In this document: in pieces, positions 22,665 to 29,278 of the stretch
Layout of the letters: each line of letters begins with the position of its first letter
Numbering within the stretch: the stretch's first letter is position 1
Origin: Candidatus Cloacimonas sp. SDB
GTDB lineage: Bacteria; Cloacimonadota; Cloacimonadia; Cloacimonadales; TCS61
Length of the DNA stretch: 29,278 nucleotides
Direction: 5' to 3'
NCBI GenBank assembly: GCA_001412425.1
Contig: LKUH01000372.1
Coordinates: forward strand, 1-29,278
Translations under genes and position numbers: made by a program
Notes under the pieces: generated by a model
What the model saw: the letters and a program-made list of their open reading frames with translations, nothing else
The model's database searches: none
Told to the model about the DNA's origin: nothing

Positions 22665-25127
22665 TTATTTGTATTTACTATCAGTGGTAGAAAACTTCAG
22701 GTCATCCGGCAACTGGATATTAAACAACTTGAACTGATAACTCCAATAATCACCCTGTTTTGTATATTTGAAGAATATTTTCCAGCAATGCAGTTCACGG
22801 GTAATGGTAAAATAATGCGAAACCAGTTCTTCATCTTTCAGGTCAATATAATTATCATAGCTTATAGTCCAGTTCTTGGTGATCTTAGCGGTGAGAGAAC
22901 TTCTTAATTCGCTGGAATAATCTTTATTTTCGTAACTTTTTTTATTAGTTCTATAAATATGACTGAAAGATACTGACCAGTTTTTCATTTCGCTGTTCAG
23001 CCTGGCGATATCTTCCAGGGTCTGAATCGTACTTTCTTCTTCAATTGACAAAGTATCGGCTGAAAAAAGATTTCTACTGACAAAATCGTTCTGTTTTTCC
23101 GGAAAATAATCTGTATAAGAAGCGTCTCCTGAAAAAGATAATTTTGAAGATAAATTAAGGGTCCAGTTGGAAACACCCCAGTCCCACTTTTCAGGATCCC
23201 ACTGTGTGAATTTCAGATCATAAGTATTTTGGGTGATAGTTCCGGAAGGTCTGATAGACAAACCCATTGATTTATAAGAGAAAGCTTTGGGGTTAAGATT
23301 AAGATTATGGTTGATATTGCTGAATCCGCGACCCTCGGTTTCGAAATTATAATTTAGAGAGGAGGTAATCTTAAAAAAGTCATTAATTTTACGTTCTTTA
23401 GTTTCTTTCGTAGCGGCAAGTTTGAGTTGCCAGAGGTTTGTTAGATTCAGAGAAATTGTTCTTTGTTTTTTAGTTCTATTCAAACTGAAACTGCTGAAAG
23501 AGTAATATTTTTCGTTCTCGGTAAAATCGGGTTTGTAAGTAAAACTGATTCTGGGTGTTAAGATATGTCTTACAGCACTTATGTAGGGAGTAGAAAGAAT
23601 TCTTAAACCATAAAGAGAAAAGGAAAGATTTGAGTTGAACCTATAATCATTACCTCTGGCAAATTTTTTGTTATTCTTATCTCGATCGAACCAGATTTCA
23701 TTACCATTGACAGATTGAGTCAGGTTGAGCCATCCTTTGTATTTGTAGGAATATGCCAGTTTACCATAATGTTTAATACCGGCGTTATGTTGAACCAGGT
23801 AATTTTCCCCGGTTGAATCTTTTCTGGTTTTATAGATGATTTCAGCCAGGTTTGCATCTGGATAATTGATATCGCCGATATGGGCAGCGTTAAAAGTATA
23901 AGAATATGAAAAACCTTTCCACCAGCTGGTTTCGGGTATTTTTTCATCTTTAAGGAAGAGTTCATAAACTGGTTTTGAGGGTAAAGAATAAGATATCGAG
24001 GGCAGAATAATATCTTTTGTTTGATTTTTCAGATCGTCAACATATCTGGCTGAGGCATTCAGGTAGCTTCCCATCAGAGGTTTTTTAAAGGCAAAATTGG
24101 ACGTGATCTTTTCGTTGAGTCTTTCATCAATATCAACGCTGCCGGAAAGTATTCTGGTACTGCTGAGAAATTCCAGATTAGCATCAAGAGTGGTTCGGTT
24201 TCTGAAATCTGAGTGATGTCTGCTGTTAAAATACCATTCATATCTGGCGACCTGAGGTCCTTCAATTCTTTTTTGAAGTCTGAAATCAATTTTTCCAAAG
24301 AAGTAATAGCGTTTTTTATATAGACTGTCGAAGTTAAATTCCCAGCCAGTTTTTTCATAATAGTCCATTGACCAGATAAAATCCGCATAATTTTTATAAG
24401 GGAGGTAGAAAGCAATATTTTCAATAAATTTCCCTCTAACATTATCGTAGCCGGGGGTGGGAACCAGAATTCCTGTCTGTCTTCCTCTTTTAATTGTAAA
24501 AGTTCCAAAAGGAAGGGCAAAAACGGGCAGTTGATTAACGATAAAAAAAACTGGTTTAGCCACTATTTTATCATCCTGATAAATTCGCAATTTATTTGCC
24601 TGGATGTAAAAATGAGGTTTTCGGGAATCGCAGGTTGTAAATTTGCCATAGTCAATATCGAAGGTCTTATCAGCGGTTTTTCTGATCTCATTTCCGTAAT
24701 AATAGCCTTTTTCGAACTTACTTCCACCTTTTATGACAAGTCCTGTCTTATTATTAAAATCAAAAAAAACATCATCTCCGATCAGGATTTGATCACTGTC
24801 CCGCATCACGGTTTTCCCAGATGAGACAGCTTTTTCATTTTCCAGATCAATGATTATATTTTCAGAATTAATATTGGAAAGGTGGTACTTTATGTTAGCA
24901 TTACTTTTTAACAATATTTGATTTTTCTGAACATTCAGTAAAACGCTATCAGCTTCATAGAAAAGTGAATCTTCTTTACTTTTCACATCATTTTGAATGC
25001 TGAGGGTGTCACTGATTTCAGGCAATAAAGTTTCTGTTTCTTCCTGAGCAAAAAGTTTAAGGGTAAGATGCTCTAGGAGGAATATCATTAAAAAAAGGAG
25101 ACAGATATTCAACCTGAAATTTTTCAT
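22665..25127 (-). CDS. lptD: LPS-assembly protein LptD (outer-membrane LPS translocon)
   Basis: LptD is the outer-membrane barrel that, with lipoprotein LptE, receives LPS from the periplasmic Lpt bridge and places it in the outer leaflet. The 820-residue protein has a signal peptide (1-27, ending LKLFA|Q). An OstA/LptA-like jellyroll follows at about 55-155 (SLFYEADSVLLNVQKNQILL, then FDFNNKTGLVIKGG). Next is the family signature GKFTTCDSRKPHFYIQANKL (161-180) with PVFALPFGTF (201-210) and RQTGILVPTPGY (216-227), and then a long Tyr/Phe-rich strand-alternating barrel to the C-terminus. Size is in the normal LptD range. Only one Cys of the enterobacterial disulfide set is evident in the signature, so the E. 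coli disulfide pattern is probably not conserved. No purine-rich ribosome site precedes the ATG. It is convergent with parB and divergent from the permease gene. Confidence 0.93.
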   Translation of the reverse strand: MKNFRLNICLLFLMIFLLEHLTLKLFAQEETETLLPEISDTLSIQNDVKSKEDSLFYEADSVLLNVQKNQILLKSNANIKYHLSNINSENIIIDLENEKAVSSGKTVMRDSDQILIGDDVFFDFNNKTGLVIKGGSKFEKGYYYGNEIRKTADKTFDIDYGKFTTCDSRKPHFYIQANKLRIYQDDKIVAKPVFFIVNQLPVFALPFGTFTIKRGRQTGILVPTPGYDNVRGKFIENIAFYLPYKNYADFIWSMDYYEKTGWEFNFDSLYKKRYYFFGKIDFRLQKRIEGPQVARYEWYFNSRHHSDFRNRTTLDANLEFLSSTRILSGSVDIDERLNEKITSNFAFKKPLMGSYLNASARYVDDLKNQTKDIILPSISYSLPSKPVYELFLKDEKIPETSWWKGFSYSYTFNAAHIGDINYPDANLAEIIYKTRKDSTGENYLVQHNAGIKHYGKLAYSYKYKGWLNLTQSVNGNEIWFDRDKNNKKFARGNDYRFNSNLSFSLYGLRILSTPYISAVRHILTPRISFTYKPDFTENEKYYSFSSFSLNRTKKQRTISLNLTNLWQLKLAATKETKERKINDFFKITSSLNYNFETEGRGFSNINHNLNLNPKAFSYKSMGLSIRPSGTITQNTYDLKFTQWDPEKWDWGVSNWTLNLSSKLSFSGDASYTDYFPEKQNDFVSRNLFSADTLSIEEESTIQTLEDIARLNSEMKNWSVSFSHIYRTNKKSYENKDYSSELRSSLTAKITKNWTISYDNYIDLKDEELVSHYFTITRELHCWKIFFKYTKQGDYWSYQFKLFNIQLPDDLKFSTTDSKYK

Positions 25128-25135
25128 ATTTTATA

Positions 25136-25163
25136 AATATTTTCTCAATTATTTTTATGTCAA
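25136..25163 (-). promoter_or_regulatory. Candidate lptD promoter giving a near-leaderless mRNA
   Basis: On the minus strand a perfect TTGACA (25163-25158) is followed after 16 nt by AATATT (25141-25136), a 4/6 match to TATAAT. Transcription would begin about 7 nt further on, roughly 1-3 nt before the lptD ATG at 25127. That fits with the absence of a Shine-Dalgarno site. The -10 element is weak, so this remains tentative. Confidence 0.35.
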
Positions 25164-25272
25164 GAAAAGCAGAAGATTAGTTGAGGAAAAGTTGGGAGAT
25201 GAACAATTATTTTGACAGAAACCGGCTTCTATTCAAGTGAGTTTGGTCAGAAATTTTTCAGGTGGAAGATTT

Positions 25273-26004
25273 ATGAGTTTAGTCCTAATTATTTTGGGAT
25301 ACATAATATTCTTTATTTCAGCATTACTTCAGGGCTTATCGGGATTTGGTTTTTCAATTCTGGCAATACCGCTAATCACGTTTATTTTAAGTCCGGTGAC
25401 TTCGGTACCTATACTTCTGATCTATTCAATTGTAATAAATCTGGTAGTGATTTTTTCTACCAGAAAAGTAATAGAATTAAAGCGGATCTGGTTGCTGTTA
25501 TTGAGTGCAATAGTGGGAATTCCTTTAGGAACAAAACTATTAATAATACTCCCCGAGAACATTATAAGAGGATTTATCGGAATTCTGATTTTGATTTTTG
25601 GAATGTTATTGTTATCAGGTTGGAAAATCAATATCAAACACGAAAAATCTGCTATGTTCCCAATCGGATTTCTCAGCGGGATACTGGGAGCCAGTATATC
25701 GATAAGCGGACCGCCTATAATAATTTTTCTGACAAATCAACGAACTGAGAAACAGTCTTTCCGCGGCAATCTGGCCCTGTATTTTTTATTATTGAATATT
25801 ATCACACTTCCGGTATATTACCTAAATGACCTGTTTACTGAAGAAGTTATTATGAACACTGTGATTTTCTTTCCAGCTTTATTCACAGGTGTGATAATGG
25901 GAAATTTACTTTCTGGCAAAATCAAGGACGTTCATTTCAGAAGGATCATTCTATATCTTTTGACCATTATGGGAATTACAACCATTGTATCAGTATTAAT
26001 ATAA
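25273..26004 (+). CDS. TauE/SafE (TSUP) family membrane permease
   Basis: The 243-residue, almost wholly hydrophobic protein has seven or eight predicted membrane spans. Two half-repeats carry the family's pore-lining motifs: LLQGLSGFGFSILAIPL (19-34) near the N-terminus and GFLSGILGASISISGPPII (132-150) in the second half. TSUP proteins move small anions, such as sulfite, sulfonates or sulfoacetate, across the inner membrane; the substrate cannot be told from sequence. I start at the ATG at 25273 because AGGTGGAAG lies just upstream. A GTG at 25237 would add 12 polar residues with no better ribosome site. It stands alone, divergent from lptD, with no sulfur-metabolism gene beside it in the window. 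Confidence 0.85.
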   Translation: MSLVLIILGYIIFFISALLQGLSGFGFSILAIPLITFILSPVTSVPILLIYSIVINLVVIFSTRKVIELKRIWLLLLSAIVGIPLGTKLLIILPENIIRGFIGILILIFGMLLLSGWKINIKHEKSAMFPIGFLSGILGASISISGPPIIIFLTNQRTEKQSFRGNLALYFLLLNIITLPVYYLNDLFTEEVIMNTVIFFPALFTGVIMGNLLSGKIKDVHFRRIILYLLTIMGITTIVSVLI

Positions 26005-26434
26005 TTTTAGAAATTATTCATTTGATTACTGGAAAAATGAGCTCGGATTTTTATTTTCAGATATAATTATACTTTTAAATCTCATAATTTCTTAATCACG
26101 TAATATGCTCTGCCCCAGAATGCAGCCCCAAACTAAATCATAAGACGTAAAGTATTATTAATTATAACATTTTACAAATTTTTCTAAATAGAATAAATCA
26201 ACTTTAAATTTCAGGTGCCCCATTATTTAACAACATTTATCCAGAGTATTTTTATTTAATAATATTGGGAAAGATTTTTTAAAATTATTAATTCTGAAAA
26301 CGTTTTACTCTGCATTGAAGAACTATGAAAGTCATGACCTGTTTTAAAGGTAATTATTGTGATAAGGCAGACCTTTTATTTGACAGAAATTAAGCTTACA
26401 AAATTATGCAAAAAAAATAATAGAGGAGTTTGAA
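26005..26434. other. Gene-free AT-rich gap upstream of gcvPA
   Basis: No supported gene lies in these 430 bp. The gap contains the candidate gcvPA promoter (26380-26407). Just upstream is a short inverted repeat, AAAGGT at 26346-26351 and ACCTTT at 26371-26376 with a 19-nt spacer, which could be an operator. The GC-richer patch near 26108-26132 forms only a 4-bp stem (CTGC/GCAG). I saw no glycine riboswitch core and no clear terminator for the permease gene. Confidence 0.6.
26380..26407 (+). promoter_or_regulatory. Candidate gcvPA-gcvPB promoter
   Basis: A perfect TTGACA at 26380-26385 is followed after 16 nt by AATTAT (26402-26407), a 4/6 match to TATAAT. The spacing to the gcvPA ribosome site (GAGGAG, 26423-26428) would give a short, ordinary leader. 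The weak -10 keeps confidence low. Confidence 0.4.
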
Positions 26435-27778
26435 ATGCCATTTATTTCTAATACTGATGAAGAACGAGAAGAAATGCTGGCAGCGATAGGAGTTAAAAAG
26501 TTTGATGAGCTTTTGAAGAATATTCCTGAAAAATTTCTGCTCAACAAAGAATGCTGTCTGGAGAGGGGAAAATCTGAACTTGAGATCAAGAGAATTATTT
26601 CTGCATTAGCTGCAAAGAATATTTCTACCACAAAAGCCAATTCTTTTTTAGGGGCGGGAGTTTACGATCATTTTATTCCTGCTGCAGTGGACCATGTAAT
26701 TATTAAACCTGAATTTCATTCAGCTTACACCCCATATCAGGCTGAAGTGAGTCAGGGTACATTGCAATATATTTATGAATATCAGACACTTATCTGTGAA
26801 TTAACCGGAATGGAAATTTCCAATGCCGGCATGTATGACGGGGCATCGGCTGCTGCGGAAGCAATTCTAATGGCTACTCGAGAAAACGGGAGAAAGAAAG
26901 CTGTTTTAGCCGGCACAATTAATCCGAACTATTTGCAAGTGATTAAAACATACACCACCGGAGTTGGTTTGAAGCTGGTGGTTGTAAAAGAAAAAAAAGG
27001 TGTAATAGATCTGGATGATCTGCGAGAAAAAGTTGATGAAAAAACTTCCTGTGTAGTAATTCAAACTCCGAATTTTCTGGGTTACATAGAAGAAATCCGG
27101 AAGATCGAAAAAATAGCTCATTCAGAACCCAAAGCGTTACTGATTTCGGCTGTAGATCCAATTTCACTGGCAATCCTCAATTCTCCGAAAGAATACAAGG
27201 CTGATATTGTTATAGGCGAGGGGCAGGCACTGGGAAACAGTCAAAGTTACGGAGGTCCCTTATTCGGTTTTATGGCAACTAATTTGAAACTGGCTCGTAA
27301 AATGCCGGGCAGAATAGTGGGAGCCACAAAAGATGCAGTGGGAAACAGGTGTTATGCTTTAACTCTGCAAGCCAGAGAACAGCATATCCGCCGCTCCAAA
27401 GCTACTTCTAATATTTGTTCCAATCAGGCTTTATGTAATTTGGCAGCGACTGTCTATATGTGCCTGATGGGCAGAAATGGTTTAAAAGAAGCGGCTTTAC
27501 AATCAACGACAAAGGCTCATTATCTGGCAGCCAGGATAAATGAAATTGAAGGAGTTAATCTTCTTACAGACAGACCATTTTTCAAAGAGTTCGCGATTAA
27601 ATTCAATCAACCGGTAGAAGATGTCATAAATAAGCTTAAGAAGTTAAAAATTTTCCCAGGTGTTAATTTAACTGAATATGGTTATGCCAATACGTTGTTA
27701 ATTGCTGTAACAGAAAAGAAAAGGAAACAGGATCTGGATGAACTGATTTCAGCATTGAGGGAGGTAGTTAATGGCTAA
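26435..27778 (+). CDS. gcvPA: Glycine dehydrogenase (decarboxylating) subunit 1
   Basis: This is the N-terminal half of the glycine cleavage P-protein, here a separate 447-residue subunit. It pairs with GcvPB to decarboxylate glycine and pass the aminomethyl group to lipoyl-GcvH, feeding one-carbon metabolism. It lacks the PLP lysine, which is on subunit 2. Signatures are FLGAGVYDHFIPAAVDH (71-87), YTPYQAEVSQGTLQYIYEYQ (98-117) and NAGMYDGASAAAEA (130-143). Also present are GEGQALGNSQSYGGPLFGF and, further on, the MPGRIVGATKDAVG block with REQHIRRSKATSNICSNQAL. Length is normal. GAGGAG lies 6 nt before the ATG. It overlaps gcvPB by 8 nt, so the two are co-transcribed and probably translationally coupled. 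gcvT and gcvH are not in the window. Confidence 0.95.
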   Translation: MPFISNTDEEREEMLAAIGVKKFDELLKNIPEKFLLNKECCLERGKSELEIKRIISALAAKNISTTKANSFLGAGVYDHFIPAAVDHVIIKPEFHSAYTPYQAEVSQGTLQYIYEYQTLICELTGMEISNAGMYDGASAAAEAILMATRENGRKKAVLAGTINPNYLQVIKTYTTGVGLKLVVVKEKKGVIDLDDLREKVDEKTSCVVIQTPNFLGYIEEIRKIEKIAHSEPKALLISAVDPISLAILNSPKEYKADIVIGEGQALGNSQSYGGPLFGFMATNLKLARKMPGRIVGATKDAVGNRCYALTLQAREQHIRRSKATSNICSNQALCNLAATVYMCLMGRNGLKEAALQSTTKAHYLAARINEIEGVNLLTDRPFFKEFAIKFNQPVEDVINKLKKLKIFPGVNLTEYGYANTLLIAVTEKKRKQDLDELISALREVVNG

Positions 27779-29222
27779 AACAATTTTTGAAAAACATTCT
27801 TCCGGCAGGAAGGGCTATACTTTACCGGCAAATGATATTGATCTCCAGCTGGAGGATTGCATTCCCAACAGTTTTTTAAGAACTGAGGCCTTGCGTTTTC
27901 CGGAAGTAAGTGAACTTGATGTGATGCGACATTTTCTGGAATTAAGTCACATGAATCACTGCATTGAAAAAGGCTTTTATCCGCTTGGTTCCTGTACAAT
28001 GAAATATAATCCTAAAATCAATGAAACTTTAGCGCGTGATGACGGTTTTATGAATATCCATCCTCTTCAGGAAGAGGATACGGTTCAGGGTGCTTTGCAG
28101 ATTTTATTTGAGCTTCAGCAGGACCTGGCGGAAATCTCGGGGTTTGACAGAGTTACGTTGCAGCCTGTTGCGGGGGCACAGGGAGAGTTTACGGGTTTGA
28201 AGATAATTTCAGCCTATCATAAATATAAAAATAATCATAAAACGAAGATCATAATACCAGACTCCGCTCATGGCACCAACCCGGCCAGTGTAATTCTAGC
28301 AGGCTATGAGGTAGTTGAAATAGCATCTAATGATGAGGGAATAGTAGATATATCTGCTCTTCGTGCAGCAACGACTGATGATGTAGCGGGTTTTATGCTG
28401 ACCAATCCCAATACTCTGGGTTTGTTTGAATCTCAAATTGAAGAAATTGCGGAAATAATCCACAAAGTAGATGGCTTAATCTATATGGATGGGGCTAATT
28501 TCAATGCTTTAATGGGATTAGTTAAACCCGGAAAGATCGGATTTGATATCATGCATTATAATCTGCACAAAACTTTTTCCACACCTCATGGCGGTGGCGG
28601 ACCAGGCTCGGGACCGATAGGTGTAAGACAAGATCTGATCAAGTTCCTGCCGGTGCCGATGATAGCAAAAGATGGAGACAGATATTATCTGGATTATGGA
28701 AATGAAGCAACATCAATTGGAAAGGTTCATACTTTTTTGGGTAATTTTCTGGTAAACTTAAGAGCATACATTTACATTAAAATGCTTGGTTCTGAGGGAT
28801 TAAGGCGTGTTTCGGAAAATGCTGTTATCAATGCTAATTATATCAGAAAAAAAATGGAAGATCATTATTATATTAAGTTCAATCGGGTTTGCATGCATGA
28901 ATTTGTAGCCAGCAGTAAATGGCAGAAAGAGAAATATGGTATCAAAACTCTGGATATTGCCAAACGTATACTGGATAAAGGTTTTCACGCACCCACTATT
29001 TACTTTCCTTTAATAGTTAGTGAAGCTATGATGATTGAACCTACGGAGACTGAAAGTAAGGAAACTCTGGATGCATTTATTGCAGCAATGATAGAAATAG
29101 CGCACGAATGCGAAGAAAACCCTGAAAACCTGCATAATGCTCCAATTACCACTCCTGTAAGAAGAGTAGATGATACTTTGGCAGTAAAGCAATTGAATGT
29201 AAAATATGAAATTGGGAAGTAA
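27771..29222 (+). CDS. gcvPB: Glycine dehydrogenase (decarboxylating) subunit 2
   Basis: This 483-residue subunit is the C-terminal half of the P-protein and carries the pyridoxal phosphate. Lys267 in MHYNLHKTFSTPHGGGGPGS (261-280) is the expected Schiff-base lysine, followed by the Gly-rich loop. Other signatures are YPLGSCTMKYNPKINE (70-85), QPVAGAQGEFTGL (131-143), DSAHGTNPAS (164-173) and YMDGANFNALMG (238-249). All are intact, so the enzyme should be active. Its ATG sits inside the last codons of gcvPA, with GAGGGAGG 6 nt upstream. A strong hairpin follows 33 nt after the stop. In anaerobic amino-acid fermenters this enzyme supports glycine breakdown or, in reverse, glycine synthesis; direction cannot be read from sequence. 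Confidence 0.96.
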   Translation: MAKTIFEKHSSGRKGYTLPANDIDLQLEDCIPNSFLRTEALRFPEVSELDVMRHFLELSHMNHCIEKGFYPLGSCTMKYNPKINETLARDDGFMNIHPLQEEDTVQGALQILFELQQDLAEISGFDRVTLQPVAGAQGEFTGLKIISAYHKYKNNHKTKIIIPDSAHGTNPASVILAGYEVVEIASNDEGIVDISALRAATTDDVAGFMLTNPNTLGLFESQIEEIAEIIHKVDGLIYMDGANFNALMGLVKPGKIGFDIMHYNLHKTFSTPHGGGGPGSGPIGVRQDLIKFLPVPMIAKDGDRYYLDYGNEATSIGKVHTFLGNFLVNLRAYIYIKMLGSEGLRRVSENAVINANYIRKKMEDHYYIKFNRVCMHEFVASSKWQKEKYGIKTLDIAKRILDKGFHAPTIYFPLIVSEAMMIEPTETESKETLDAFIAAMIEIAHECEENPENLHNAPITTPVRRVDDTLAVKQLNVKYEIGK

Positions 29223-29255
29223 ATGAATTGAAATTTTAAGTTTAATTACAAAAAA

Positions 29256-29278
29256 AACCTGTCCGATACGGGCAGGTT
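29256..29278 (+). terminator. Rho-independent terminator after gcvPB (possibly bidirectional)
   Basis: AACCTGTCCG (29256-29265) and CGGGCAGGTT (29269-29278) pair over 10 bp with a single G-U and an ATA loop. A run of A precedes the stem, so it would also work for a gene transcribed leftward from beyond the window. The T-tract needed for the rightward direction would begin at the last two bases and is cut off. Confidence 0.8.

Noticed and set aside
25212..25748. A 178-codon plus-strand frame overlapping the permease
   Set aside because: It is out of frame with the clear TauE/SafE protein, has no hydrophobic pattern or family motif, and cannot be coding alongside it without special evidence.
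26005..26434. Possible glycine riboswitch upstream of gcvPA
   Set aside because: Glycine riboswitches often precede gcv genes, but the conserved purine-rich core and paired stems were not found; the gap is AT-rich with only short weak stems.

Overview
The window looks like a chromosomal piece of a low-GC, Gram-negative, probably anaerobic bacterium of the FCB superphylum. Candidatus Cloacimonadota is my best guess (moderate confidence); a deep Bacteroidota/Ignavibacteria-type lineage is the alternative. The grounds are an LptD outer-membrane protein (so an LPS-bearing diderm), exported proteins whose leaders end in 'LFAQ', glycine decarboxylase split into gcvPA and gcvPB, an AT-rich background, and a very large secreted protein built of Ig-like modules with Asp/Asn/Gly-rich loops. 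No rRNA, tRNA, CRISPR array, insertion sequence or phage gene was seen.

Layout. Positions 1-21095 (minus strand) are one uninterrupted reading frame of at least 7,031 codons. It starts at 21095 with a signal peptide and runs off the left edge of the window with no stop. It reads as a giant secreted, acidic, Ig-like-repeat protein. Its C-terminus, where a sorting or anchoring domain would be expected, lies outside the window. A 676-bp AT-rich divergent region (21096-21771) follows. It holds a possible 26-codon leader ORF and a recurring 8-mer (AAGTTAAA/TTTAACTT), including an inverted pair. Then come parB (21772-22614, plus), lptD (22665-25127, minus, convergent with parB), a TauE/SafE-type permease (25273-26004, plus, divergent from lptD), a 430-bp gene-free gap, and the overlapping pair gcvPA-gcvPB (26435-29222, plus). 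The window closes on a strong hairpin at 29256-29278.

How the genes relate. There is no single pathway here. parB (chromosome segregation), lptD (LPS export to the outer leaflet) and gcvPA/gcvPB (glycine decarboxylase, one-carbon metabolism) are housekeeping genes. Only gcvPA-gcvPB is clearly an operon. The giant gene is the unusual element. LptD shows that the cell has an outer membrane, so a protein with an N-terminal Sec signal and dozens of adhesion-type modules would have to cross or anchor in it, which makes a cell-surface or secreted filament/adhesin role plausible but unproven.
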